A stretch of 64,000 nt of DNA, taken from assembly GCA_011799875.1 (NCBI GenBank), contig CM022302.1, positions 518,749,229-518,813,228 on the forward strand. The letters are read 5' to 3'. The position numbers and the translations under genes are program-made. Position 1 is the first letter of the stretch. Every line of letters starts with the position of its first letter. Positions 32,529 to 44,455 of this stretch are shown here, one piece after another. The notes under the pieces were generated by a model. It saw only the letters and a program-made list of their open reading frames with translations, made no database searches and had not been told where the DNA came from. The DNA comes from Thinopyrum elongatum. Taxonomy: Eukaryota; Streptophyta; Magnoliopsida; Poales; Poaceae.

Positions 32529-32546
32529 TGGCGCCGCAGCCGGGGA
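32529..32546 (+). promoter_or_regulatory. Family A primer-binding site
   Basis: TGGCGCCGCAGCCGGGGA, 11 bases after the LTR, is a variant of the tRNA-Asp-type PBS seen at 30114. Confidence 0.85.
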
Positions 32547-32730
32547 TGTCTACATCAAGCCTACCAAGTACCCATCATAAACTCTCATCTCTTGCATTAC
32601 ATTATTTGCCATTAGCCTCTCGTTTTCCTCTCCCCCACTTCTAAAATGTTTCCAGAAAAACACAAAAAGATTTGCCTTTTTATTCGCCCTTCTTTCGCTC
32701 GATCCTTTTTGTTTTCTTGAACTCATCATC

Positions 32731-33427
32731 ATGAGTGACTTCGGTATGGCAGAAACAGATGATGGCCTAACTCCTAAAATTGGACGATCCAGCAATCTGG
32801 ATGCTAAAACTTTTGTTTTGGGGCAAGGGAACGTTATGGGAAAAGAACATATCCAAGAATTTTTCAATTGTGTTGGCAACTTGCCTTTTGATGATGCTCC
32901 TATACTTAAAAGAACTAAGACTTATGCGGAGGCTATTTCAGCACTAGTTCTGAAATTTGAAAATAGATTTATTCGTACTCATCCTACTGCAAAGAATGTT
33001 TTATGAGCTTCTCGTTATGAAAGATCCCAAAGCTAAAAAAATAGCCACTCACGTTCTTATGAATGAATTTGATCACATAGTGCGGGAAGCTAGGGAAAAT
33101 TTTGATTTTTATGGTATGATCCATGAAAAGCCAGTGATAGATGAGATCCTTTACAATAGTGACTATACTTTGAGATATTTGCTTGTAAATAATCAAATTT
33201 TTGATGAGAACCTTAAAAAGAAAACCCCCGTTTTAGATATAATCAGACAGGTTTTAAATGATGTCAATCAACAATATTCTTGGATTGTGGCTGGAAATCA
33301 AAGGGGATACTTAGATGGGCAACTTGATAATGCCAAATTTTTTATGGATAATGTGTTCCAAGTTATCTTTGCAAAACCTCCTGATGAGAACACACCTATG
33401 AAAAATACCAAAGATGACAATACCTAG
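32731..33427 (+). pseudogene. Family A internal ORF, frameshifted
   Basis: The first part (32731-33006) reads MSDFGMAETDDGLTPKIGRS ... EFFNCVGNLPFDDAPILKR ... ISALVLKFENRF. A frameshift near 32995-33005 leads into MFYELLVMKDPKAKKIATHV ... MNEFDHIVREARENFDFYG ... VLDIIRQVLNDVNQQYSWIV and a stop at 33425-33427. Total length would be about 230 codons. The helical, Asn/Asp-rich protein sits where gag is expected but has no zinc knuckle or gag motif that I recognise. It could be a diverged gag-like protein used for packaging of this non-autonomous family. Confidence 0.5.
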
Positions 33428-36257
33428 ATCTATGTTTTATGCCTAGCTAGGGGCATTAAACAATAACGCTTGTTGGGAGGCAACCCAATTTTATTTTTAT
33501 GTTTTTTGATTTTGGTTCTGTTTTTTTAATAAATACACATTATTACCTCTGTAGTAATTGTGTTTTGGTGTTTTAATTAGTGTTTGAGCCAAGTAAGACC
33601 TTCGGGATGGTCTACGGTGATAGTTGATTTGATCTTGCTGAAAAACAGAAAGTTTTGCGCTCATTGCCAGAAATTCAATAAATCACAGAAACGTGATTTT
33701 GATCTGAATTTTTTACACAAGATTGATATACAAATTTCCCAGGTTTTCCTAATTTTCAGAATTTTTGGAGTTACACAAGTATACGAAATTTCCAGATTAC
33801 TACAGACTGTTCTGTTTTTGACAGATTCTGTTTTCTATGTGTTGTTTGCTTTTTTTGACGAATCTATGGGTAGTATCGGGGGGGGGGGTATGAACCATGG
33901 AGAAGTTGGAATACAGTAGATATTACACCAATATAAATAAAGAATGATTTCACAACAGTACCTAAAGGGGTGATTTAATTTATTATACTAACGGATCTTA
34001 TGAGTTTTCTGTTGAGTTTTGTGTTGTGAAGTTTCCAAGTTTTGGGTAAAGATTTGATGGACAACGGAATAAGGAGTGGCAAGAGCCTAAGCTTGGGGAT
34101 TCCCAAGGCACCCCAAGGTAATATTCAAGGACAACCAAGCATCTAAGCTTGGGGATGCCCCGGATGGCATCCCCTCTTTTGTCTTCAATCCATCGGTAAA
34201 TTTACTTGAGGCTATATTTTTATTCACCACATGATATGTGTTTTTCTTGGAGCATCTTGTATGATATGAGTCTTAGATTTTTAGTTTGCCACAATCATCC
34301 TTGCTGTACACACCTTTTGAGAGGCACACACATTAATCGTGAATTTATTAGAATACTCTATGTGCTTCACTTATATCTTTTGAGCTAGGTAGTTTGCTCT
34401 AGTGCTTCACTTATATCTTTTTAGAGCACGACGGTGGTTTTATTTTATAGAAATTGTTGAACTCTCATGCTTCACTTATATTATTTTGAGAGTCTTTAAA
34501 CAGCATGATAATTTTCTTAGGTTATGAATTTAGTCCTAATATGATGGGCATCCAAGAGGGATATAATAAAAACTTTCATATAAAGAGCGTTGAATAAGAT
34601 GAGAAGTTTGATTCCTTGCATTTGTTTTGAGATATAAAGATGGTGATATTAGAGTCATGCTAGTGAGTAATTGTGGATTGGTAGAAATAATTGTGTTAAA
34701 GTTTGTGATTCCCGTAGCATGCACGTATGGTGAACCGTTATGTGATGAAGTCAGAGCATGATTTATTTTTTGATTGTCTTCCTTATGAGTGGCGGTCGGG
34801 GACGAGCGATGGTCTCTTCCTACCAATCTATCCCCCTAGGAGTATGCGTGTAGTACTTTCTTTCGATAGCTAATAGACTTTTGCAATAAGTATGTGAGTT
34901 CTTTATGACTAATGTTGAGTCCATGGATTATACGCACTCTCACCCTTCCACCATTGCAAGCCTCTCTAGTACCGCACAACTTTCGCCAGTGCATTACACC
35001 CACCATATACCTTCCTCAAAACATCCACCATACCTACCTATTATGGCATTTCCATAGCCATTCCGAGATACATTGCCATGCAACTTCCACCGTTCCGTTT
35101 ATTATGACACGCTTCATCATTGTCATATTGCTTTGCATGATCATGTAGTTGACATCTTAGTTGTGGCAAAGCCACCATTCATATTTTTTATACATGTCAC
35201 TCTTGAGACATTGCACATCTCGGTACACCGCCAGAGGCATTCATATAGAGTCATATATTTGTTCTAGTATCGAGTTGTAATTCTTGAGTTGTAAGTAAAT
35301 AAAAGTGTGATGATCATCCTTATTAGAGCATTGTCCCATGTGAGGAAAGGATGATGGAGACTGTGATTCCCCCACAAGTTAGGATAAGTCTCCAGACTTT
35401 ACAAAAAAATAAAAGAGGCCAAGGAAGCCCAAATAAAAAAAAGAGAAAAGAAAAAAATGAGAGAAAAAGAGAGAAGGGACAATGTTACTATCCTTTTTCC
35501 ACACTTGTGCTTCAAAGTAGCACCATGATCTTCATGATAGAGAGTCTCCTATTTTGTCACTTTCATATACTAGTGGGAATTTTTCATTATAGAACTTGGC
35601 TTGTATATTCCAATGATGGGCTTCCTCAAATTGCCCTAGGTCTTCGTGAGCAAGCAAGTTGGATGCACACCCACTTAGTTTCTTTTTGAGCTTTCATACA
35701 CTTATAGCTCTAGTGCATCCGTTGCATGGAAATCCCTACTCACTTGCATCGATGTCAATTGATGGGCATCTCAATAGCCCATTAATTTGCCTAGTTGATG
35801 TGAGACTTTCTCCTTCTTTTTGTCTTCTCCACAACCACCATATTCTATTCCACCCATAGTGCTATATCCATGGGTCATGCTCATGCATTGCGTGAAAGTT
35901 GAAAAAGTTTGAGAACACCAAAAGTATGAAACAATTGCTTGGCTTGTCATTGGGGTTGTGCATGATGAAATACTTTGTGTCATGAAGATGGAGCATAGCC
36001 ATACTATATGATTTTGTAGGGATAACTTTCTTTGGCCATGTTATTTTGAGAAGACATGATTGCTTTATTAGTATGCATGAAGTATTATTGTTTTTATGTC
36101 AATATTAAACTTTTGTTTTGAATCTTATGGATCTGAATATTCATGCCACAATAAAGAAGATTACATTGATAAATATGATAGGTAGCTTTCCACATTAAAA
36201 ATTCTGCTTTTATCATTTACCTACTCGAGGACAAGCATGAATTAAGCTTGGGGATGC
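33428..36257. other. Family A non-coding interior
   Basis: This is AT-rich sequence without a credible ORF. GAGCTAGGTAGTTTGCTCTA and 'gtgcttcacttatatctttt' recur around 34360-34490 as short local duplications (three to four copies of CTTCACTTATAT). 'aagcttggggat' recurs near 34088, 34147 and 36245. The last copy is the polypurine tract next to the 3' LTR, so the earlier ones may be spare or decoy tracts. Confidence 0.6.
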
Positions 36258-37835
36258 TGATTCGTCTCTAACATATCTATAATTTTTGATTGTTCCATGC
36301 TATTATATTATCTGTTTTGGATGTTTTATATGCATTAATATGCTATTTTATATTATTTTTGGGACTAACATATTAACCTAGAGCCCAGTGCCAGTTTATG
36401 TTTTTTCCTTGTTTTAGAGGTTTACAGAAAAGGAATATGAAACGGTGTCCAAACGGAATAAAACTTTACAATGATTTTTCTTAGACCAGAAGACATCCAC
36501 GGAGCTTGGAGAGGTGGTCAGACGATGGCCGAGGAGGCGACAAGCCTTCTAGGCGCGCCCCTGGGGGGCGCCCTGAGGGCTTGTGGGCCCCTCGGGTGTC
36601 TCCTAACCCTAATTCTTGCTCTATAAATTCCCACATATTCCCAAACCACCAGAAGCGCCCACCAAAATACTTCTCCACCGCCGCAAGCCTCTGTTCCCGT
36701 GAGATCCCATCTTGGGGCCTTTTCCGGCACCTTGCCGGAGGAGGATTCGATCACGGAGGGCCTCTACATCAACCTTGCTGACCTTCCGATGATGCGTGAG
36801 TAGTTTACCACAGACCTACGGGTCCATAGCTAGTAGCTAGATGGCTTCTTCTCTCTCTTTGATCTTCAATACAATGTTCTCCTCGATGTTCTTGGAGATT
36901 TATTCGATGTAATACTTTTTTGCTGTGTGTTTGTTGAGATCCGATGAATTGTGGATTTATGATCAGATTATCTATGAATATTATTTGAGTCTTATCTGAA
37001 CTCTTTTATGCATGATTAAGATATCTTTGTATTTCTCTTCGAACTATCGGTTTGGTTTGGCCAACTAGATTGGTTTTTCTTGCAATGGAGAGGCGCTTAG
37101 TTTTGGGTTCAATCTTGCGGTGTCCTCACCCAGTGACAGAAGGGGTAGCGAGGCACGTATTGTATTGTTGCCATCGATGATAAAAAGATGGGGTTTTCAT
37201 CATATTGCTTGAGTTTATCCCTCTACATCATGTCATCTTACTTAAAGCATTGCTCTGTTCTTATGAACTTAATACTCTAGATGGAGGCAGGAGTCGGTCA
37301 ATGTGTGGAGTAATAGTAGTAGATGCAGAACCGTTTCGGTCTACTTGTCACGGACGTGATGCCTATATTCATGATCATTGCCTTAGATATCCTCAGAACT
37401 TAGCGCTTTTCTATCAATTTCTCAACAGTAATTTGTTCACCCACCGTATGCTATCTTCAAGAGAGAAGCCTCTAGTGAAACCTATGGCCCCCGGGTCTAT
37501 TTTCCATCATATATTTTCAGATCTATAAACCAAAAAAGCCAAAAATACTTTGATGCAATTTATTTGTTTTTATTTTGTTTTACGTTTTAGTAATCTTTTA
37601 TACCTATCTCTATTTGATCTCACTCTTGTTCGAGGCCGTGAAGGGATTGACAACCCCTTTTTCGCGTTGAGTGCAAGTGTTTGTTAGATTGTGCAGGTGC
37701 GTACATTGGAGACTTGCTTGTGCCTCCTACTGGATTGATACCTTGGTTCTTAACTGAGGAAAATACTTATCTCTACTTTGCTGCTTCACCCTTTCCTCTT
37801 CAAGGGAAAAATCAACGCAAGCCCAAGAAGTAGCA
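36258..37835 (+). repeat. Family A 3' LTR
   Basis: It begins TGATTCGTCTCTAACATATC and ends AAGAAGTAGCA; same length as the 5' copy with several percent differences, most in the first 500 bp. Confidence 0.93.
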
Positions 37836-37840
37836 TTTAG

Positions 37841-38341
37841 CACTAAATATGGACTTGACTCTGAGATAGTAGCCTCTTTTTGTGAATCATTTGCTACTCA
37901 TGTTGATCTCCCTAAGGAGAAGTGGTTTAAATACCATCCCCCTACTAAAGAATAGATTAAAGAACCAATTAGAGTTAAGGATGAGACTATCATTTATAAT
38001 GTTGATCCAGTTGTGCCTACTGCTTATATTGAAAAACCACCTTTTCCTGTTAGGATAACGGAACATGCTAAGGTTGCAAACCGTGGTTAACAAAAGTAAT
38101 ATTAAAGCATCTAAACCCTCTGAACAAATTAAGGTAGAACCTGGTATTGCTATGGTTAAAGATCTCTTGGTCGATAATATTGATGGGCATGTTATTTACT
38201 TCTGTGATGAAGCTGCTAGAATTGCCAAACTAGACATTAAAGACAAGAATAAGCCTGTTGTCTCAGTTAAAATAGGAGATCATTGTTATCATGGCTTATG
38301 TGATTTGGGTGGTAGTGTCAGTGCTATTCCTTTTACTCTTG
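37841..38341 (+). pseudogene. Athila-type Gag C-terminus and protease start
   Basis: After family A the host resumes with SEIVASFCESFATHVDLPKE and KWFKYHPPTKE (then a stop). Next come DPVVPTAYIEKPPFPVRI, another interruption near 38085, and AMVKDLLVDNIDGHVIYFCD, ending with the protease active-site region GLCDLGGSVSAIPFTL (Asp-Leu-Gly). Athila-type elements use a D-x-G protease site of this kind. The frame is cut at 38341 by element C. Confidence 0.8.
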
Positions 38342-41300
38342 TGTAACACCTTGGATTTTGCCCATTTTCTTTTTCTTTTAATTTTGGTCTGGATTTGCTT
38401 TTCTGTGACTTAGTGGTCTTGAAACCTGGAGGGATCACCCTTCATTCTTCTTCCCGAGTGGCTTGCCAACTTCAAAACCATCCCAAGACCATGTCATTTC
38501 CATCTTGGACCAATCCCAAAATTCTTTTTCTTGGGAATATTCCTTTTTCTATTAAAGGAATAACCCCGTTTGCTCTGAGTTGTGAAGCAACTCACATTTC
38601 CATCATTCCCAAAATTCCCAAATAATTCTCATAAATTTTTTGGGTCATATCTTCCACAAATATGTCAAATCCTTCCTTGCCATGTTCAAAATTATTTCAC
38701 AAATATTCCTTTTCTGATTCTGCCCTATCTGTCAGATTGAGAAGCAAGTACCCTTTATATTTTCTTGCTTGCTCTCAAACTTTTTGGACACTCTTTCCTA
38801 TCCATATCATTGCCACATGCCAAAATTCAACTTTATTTGGATAATGAATCTCTCTTGGCTAATTTCCAAAGTTTCTGGGCAACTAGAATCTTTGTGAAGC
38901 AAGTGCTAGCTAGGAGTATCCAAATAAGTTGAAATTTTGCAAGAATCTTCATACACTCAAATAATAGCTCTTCACCAAATTTTAGCATCATTCAATCATC
39001 TATGTGATCAAAGCATCAAATCTTTGTTTCTGGTAATTATTATGGGTTGTGAAGCAACTATAATTTTTATTGCTCCATAATTCATGAATAATTTCCAGAA
39101 CATGATTCTACCCATATCTCACTTCTCCACAAAATTTGGGCTCATTCCATTTCACCAATAATTTCCTAGAATTTTTCAAAGATTCTGTCCATTTGGAAGC
39201 TGTGTGAAGGAAGTACCATTTTGGTTTATCCAAATGGTATGAAATTTATACAGTACCTTCATATGCCCATATCAATCATCTCCTCCAAATTTCAGCCCAA
39301 TCCCATGTGATGTGTGAGTGCTACTTCAAGATTGGCAAATCTAGTCAGTGAGGCCATTTGAACAGCAAGTGTTATCTACACTCATCCATCTGGGCTGAAA
39401 CTTGGCCACAAGACTCATCTTAGAAGGTGATCACACTATGCCAAAGATCACAGCCAATCACTAGACGAGTCTTCCTCACCAAGTAACAAACACCCTACTG
39501 TTCTGGATAGAACCTGCTAGCTGTGGTCACCTCGAGTGCCACTATGCTCGTTTCTTTCCTCCTTGACCTCATATGTTGAATGACTGATCGAGTTGACACG
39601 ATGGGGTTGACCAGAACACGTGGCATCGCCGTGTCCACGTGGTGACCGCCGCACTGGCACGCCGTGGACGCGAGCTGCACGTTTGTCAACTCGGGGCCCT
39701 CCTCTGCTCGTCGTTTTCGCGCGACTCGTCATGTCCAATAGCTCCCTCTTGTCGTCGCCTTCCTCCCTAGATAAGCTTCCCCCTCTCCCGTCCCCTTCCT
39801 CGCGGTGTAGCCGCCGCGCCCGTACTCTGCCACCGTCGAATCCTATCGCCTGTGAGCTCCCGAGCTCTCCCGAGCCTGCCTGACTTCAGCCGAACCCTCT
39901 CCGCCCCTCCATGACCTCCCTGGAAGCCTCTCCTCCCCTCCAGGCGAGCTCCCGAAGCTCCGGGACGCCGGCGTACGTGTCGCCGCGGCAATGCTCGGTC
40001 TCCTCGTCGCTCGCCTATAAATAGGCTGCCCCGAGCCCTCCCAAGCTCACCATGGGCCTCCCCTCGTTCCCAGGACCCCGCCCCACTTTTTCCCCGAGCC
40101 GGAGAACCTCTCTCCGACCACCACCATCACCATGGCCGCCGCCATCCCGTGCCCAAATTGGAGCTACCCGTAGCCCCAACCCTCCTCCCTTCACCACCGG
40201 GGCAACTCCCGTAGTCCGACGAGCCCGCCCCGCCTCATCGTGCGTCGCCGGGGTGCCCAAGGCCATTGCCCCCTCGTCCGGCCGCCGTCCTCCGCTGCTC
40301 TATGGTGCCGCAAGCCGCCATCGTTCCCGCCCCTCCCCGGCGCTGCTATTGCCCTGGACGAATGCGGCGTCCTTCCCCGAGTCTGCCGGTGCCCGCGCCC
40401 TCGCCGGGGATGGCCTGAGTCGCCGGAGCCGGCGCCAGACTCGCCGCTGCCTCGTCTCTCCCCTGTTCTAATCGGGAGCTGGAAGAAAACCAGCAAGAGG
40501 AGAGAGAGGGGTAAGCGGGGCCCGCTTGTAAGCCTCACGGCAAAGTCAACCCCGGGCCCGCCATATTTCAAGTGGAGACGTACTTCGGGGAAATGCGTTT
40601 CCGTTTGATGAAAGCGCACTTTGGTGCTTCTTCGGGACCAAATACGTTTTCTCTTATGGGAAGCGTACTTTCCAGAAATACGCTTTCTTCTTTTAACCAC
40701 CAGGGACCTGTTTGTGAGGATCTTTTCACAGATTAGTCCCTGATCTTCTCCACCTCATAACTCCGCAACCGTAACTCCGAATCAGGTGAATCCAATGCCC
40801 ACGTCTTCGTCTCGTCGAGCCCGTCGTGTTGGTATCATTTTCGCTATGTGTTGACACAGTGGAAATGACCATTTTGCCCTTGTCCGTAAACAGCCTCCTC
40901 CGAGAGAAAACTGTTTCCGGGGATCGTTTCCGCGGACTCTCCGCACTCCTTCCCGATGATTCCTTCATCCCCAGGCAAGCCACAACTCTTGTCTGCATCA
41001 TCACATTGCAATGTCATAGTTTGAATATTTACTTTATCGGCAAGTATGAGTAGCTGTGAAATGGATTGGATTATGCAATATTCGAGTTAATTTTCGGATA
41101 GGTGACTACCATGTTGAGTACTGGATTATTAGTGACTAGTAGCTTACCCACTTGTTGATACTGTGATGTTGAGATCACTGTCTATGATTATTTTGGAGTT
41201 CATCCGGCAGTTCATAGAAAAGAATTAGTAGCAGTGGCTTAAGCATATTGGTTTTTGGATTGCTATGATATTGGAGTGTCAGCCATGACAGAGATTGTTC

Positions 41301-42520
41301 GAGGATTAGATATTTCATGGTTGACCTTGAGTCACCTGTCCGGACTTATCCGTGCAACCACATTTGCCGGTATGGGACGGCCTTGACTTGGTCTGATCGC
41401 GTGCTCTTTCACCGGTACCGCCCGACAGGGAAGGTTATGCGTGCGCGCTACCCTGGCCCGGTAGGCGGCGATAACCTTGTGAGCCCAGTTGAGTTTTGTG
41501 CTGGCGTCCCCATTTGGGACAGTATAGTTTGGCCACGACGGTGGCAGGTGTCACGAGGTGACAAGGGGCCACCCAAGGCTTGACTCCGAGGGAGTGCGAT
41601 TGCCGGTGGTACGATGGGAGAGTCACGGGTCAGGCAGGTTTCGTTGGAGCAACGCTGGTCCACCCGAATGGGATCACGAGGTCAGTGCTCCATAGTGTGG
41701 GTAAAGTGCGCAACCTCTGCAGAGTGTAAAATCTATTCGAATAGCCGTGTCCACGGTATTGGACAGTCCGTCCAGACCTCAGTAGGTGGTTAACCATAGT
41801 AGTGATAATGATGGAAGAACTCGTCAGATCGGAAGTACTCGGTGGAGTATGAGTATTCTGAGGATTGTGAGACAACCCGGAGGAGAGTAAGTTTGTCAGA
41901 CTTGTCGTGCAGATGAAATCAGGTATTTGATATGTTAGCCATGGGATGGCTGTGAGTTGGGTGGTCGGATAACCACATGCTTGGGAATTGGACTTGGTAC
42001 AGGTTCAGATTGGAGCCTGAGATTATTTGGAGTATGGATTTAATACGCTTTACCTTACTGCAGTCATTTCAGTAGCTACCTTGCTAGATAACCATGCTGG
42101 TTAATTTTGGATTGCTATGATGTTGTCTTGCTTTAATGCTGATGGTTGCTGTGAGCTTGCGAGTACATTCAAAGTACTCACCTGGCGTGTCATGCCAGTT
42201 TGCAGGTCATACCGTGATTGCTTGCTTGCCGAGGATCCTGTGCTTGCGATCTAGGATATGCGTTCTAGCCAGAGTCCCTGTGGAGTGGAGTCCATCACCG
42301 CCATCGCTGTTCCGCTGCCGAGAGAGTTACTCCGCTGTTAGCATAGAGCTACCCCGGGCAGGCGTAGTGTCGCCGTGCCGATGTAATCCATGTACCCTTT
42401 GTAACCATATCCATAGTAATAAAGAGCTGATTTGTTCTATGCCAACAGTGCCGTATTCCAAAAGACTTGTCCTTGGGCTGGAATACGGGGCGTTCCAGTT
42501 TACTCTGAGCCTGGGTGCCA
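38342..42520 (+). repeat. Element C 5' LTR, about 4.2 kb
   Basis: It begins TGTAACACCTTGGATTTTGC directly inside the Athila protease and ends near GCCTGGGTGCCA. TCGCCTATAAATAGGC at 40011-40026 is a good TATA box followed by a GC-rich leader; AATAAA at 42418-42423 may be the polyadenylation signal. Plus and minus frames around 39600-40700 (Pro/Arg/Ala rich) follow from GC content and are not convincing genes. Confidence 0.7.
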
Positions 42521-42527
42521 TAGAAGT

Positions 42528-42545
42528 TGGTATCAGAGCAGGTCT
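42528..42545 (+). promoter_or_regulatory. Element C primer-binding site, initiator-Met type
   Basis: TGGTATCAGAGCAGGTCT: TGGTATCAGAGC is complementary to the 3' end of plant initiator tRNA-Met. Confidence 0.88.
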
Positions 42546-43375
42546 GGCTATAGGACGTGCGGTCCAGGCGCGAGCGTTAGTAACCAGTAGTATAGGATCT
42601 AGTTGGTTTGCTGCACTTGTTTGTTGCATTTGTTTGTGCATAGCATGCATATAGACTAGATATTTTATTACTAATGATGGATCTGGTGAGTGTAGGTGGC
42701 ATCAGTTTCGATTCCCTACCTGCGCTCTCCAGTTTGCATATTGGTTCCTTGGTGTGGTGTCATCTTCGTCCCAGCGGAGTGATGCCAAGGTGCTTGGTGG
42801 TGTCGATTCCTTGTCGGATTGATGCACCGGTACCACACCAACTTATTCTCTTCAGCCACTTCTATCGTTTCGGTGATAGACAAGTTCTATCCCGAATCGT
42901 GCCATTCCACTAGCCGCTTTGGCAACCCTTACTGATCCTTGTTATCAGAAAAGGGCAATGCCTGCAAGCTTTTCTCTCCACCACTAACTCATTCCGCCAC
43001 CTATTCTTTGGATGTGTACAGTTTTATTCCGTACGCTTGATGATAATGTGGTCGTAGCTTTAGTGTTCCGACCCCTGATCACCAAGTTCGTCCTCGCCAC
43101 CGGTTTCATCCGTGTTAAGTCCGTATCTGGTGTAGCCTTGTTTACACCAATTTTCTTCCACACATTGATTCACTTTCGTGCACATCGCCACAACATGTTA
43201 GACCGTAATACCGGAGTTCTTACGAGATTTGTGTACTTAAGTAGGAATGCATGTTATTGCTATGAATAGTTGCAGAATGTGATATTGCTTGTGTGTGTGA
43301 TCTTGCTGCCTTGTGTGCTTTTGTTTTAGTCGTTTCTTTTATTTGGGCCCTTGGTGTTACCTTATTTTCCCCTTA

Positions 43376-44217
43376 AGGAAGTTGCTCACCGACCCTGAAC
43401 CTAAAGAGTTAGTGAAGAGACAGCCATCTGGAAGCTCAGCAATATGAAACCTTCAGCATACTATGTTATATCGGGAATATCGGGCCTGAATACAAATGAT
43501 ATCCATACCGGATTGGTTATCAGCATCAAGTATACATCAGTGCAATTTCCACAGCAATAATGATCGCATCAGCAAGAAGGCAAAGATGTGTACATGATAC
43601 ACAGTGCATTCTGTGCCAAAGGTATGGTCCATATATACATGGTTTGAGTCTGCTATGAGTACAATTTGAACCCTGCTATGTCTTGGAAGCAAGCCAGCAT
43701 GAGCTATGTGCTTAGTGTACAACAAGAAGGATAGCCGAATACTCTGTTGCATACAACAAGTAACCGACAGCAGTAACCTCAAGGATTCAGGTGTCTTCCT
43801 CGACACAAGACATGGACATCTTCCGATGCAAGGGTCAGATCCGCAACAGTTGGTCCGAAGGCAAAAATCTGTCAGGACACAAGCTTGCCTTGGGAATTAA
43901 GTGGCCAGCCACACATGTTTCCATAGATATGGCGGACATGCTACCAAGGCCATATGGGTTACCCATACAATGATGCCAGCCCGGTGAGGATCTGACTATT
44001 GCATGAGCCATGTAAGAAGAAAAGAATGCCAGTTATACACTTCAGTGTGATGACCAACAACCTATGGAGCAAGCCGACAATTTGATATATGCCCTATAGC
44101 ATTGCTCTGTGTTATCTCCGATATGTTCAAATTATTATGCTCATACCTGTATGCATAATAGTGAGCTGTATGGAACATGGATGAACCCTTGCCTGTTTTT
44201 CTTTGGTAACGGCACCA
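43376..44217. other. Unassigned join between elements C and D3
   Basis: I find no ORF, LTR end or duplication here. It should be interior of C, interior of D3, or a filler from a deletion event. AT content is moderate and there is no repeat structure. Confidence 0.4.
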
Positions 44218-44455
44218 CGCCTGTGTTCTGAGCTGTTTCCAGCCGTCCGGGGTAGATGCCGATTTTTATTTCTCTTGTCAACAACTGTCCGTGTTCTGAG
44301 CTGCTTTTCGGCCGTCTCGGGCAGCTGTTGAATTTCTCTTCGTTGCAATGACCCTATGCTCTGAGCTGTTTTTCGGCCGTCTTAGGGAGTTGCTACTTTC
44401 TTTTTATCGACACCGTCTCATGCTCTGAGCTGCTTTTCAGCCATCTTGAGTCAGG
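44218..44455. repeat. D3 tandem repeats, about 65-bp unit, four copies
   Basis: Units begin near 44222, 44288, 44352 and 44415 with TGYTCTGAGCTG, followed by TTTTCGGCCGTCT and a variable tail. They occupy the place corresponding to the repeat blocks of D1 and D2 but have unrelated sequence. Confidence 0.85.

Larger units (their letters stand above)
30940..37835 (+). mobile_element. Family A: complete non-autonomous LTR retrotransposon (6.9 kb)
   Basis: LTRs at 30940-32517 and 36258-37835 are both 1578 bp. TTTAG is duplicated at 30935-30939 and 37836-37840, a perfect 5-bp target duplication. The interior (3.74 kb) has a PBS, one broken ORF (32731-33427), long non-coding sequence and a polypurine-like AAGCTTGGGGATGC before the 3' LTR. 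No protease, RT or integrase is present, so it depends on a helper. The LTR sequence is related to the Athila-type LTRs here. A second, inverted copy starts at 50491. Confidence 0.95.
38342..43375 (+). mobile_element. Element C: 5' part of a long-LTR retrotransposon
   Basis: An LTR of about 4.2 kb is followed by a TGGTATCAGAGC primer-binding site and about 0.85 kb of internal sequence without a coding frame. The 3' LTR is absent. The extreme LTR length with a non-coding interior recalls large non-autonomous derivatives (LARD type), but family identity is not claimed. The right edge is approximate. Confidence 0.65.

Noticed and set aside
39600..40700. Long Pro/Arg/Ala-rich open frames on both strands as a gene
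   Set aside because: They overlap on both strands in a GC-rich LTR leader downstream of a TATA box, with no conserved motif; composition explains them.
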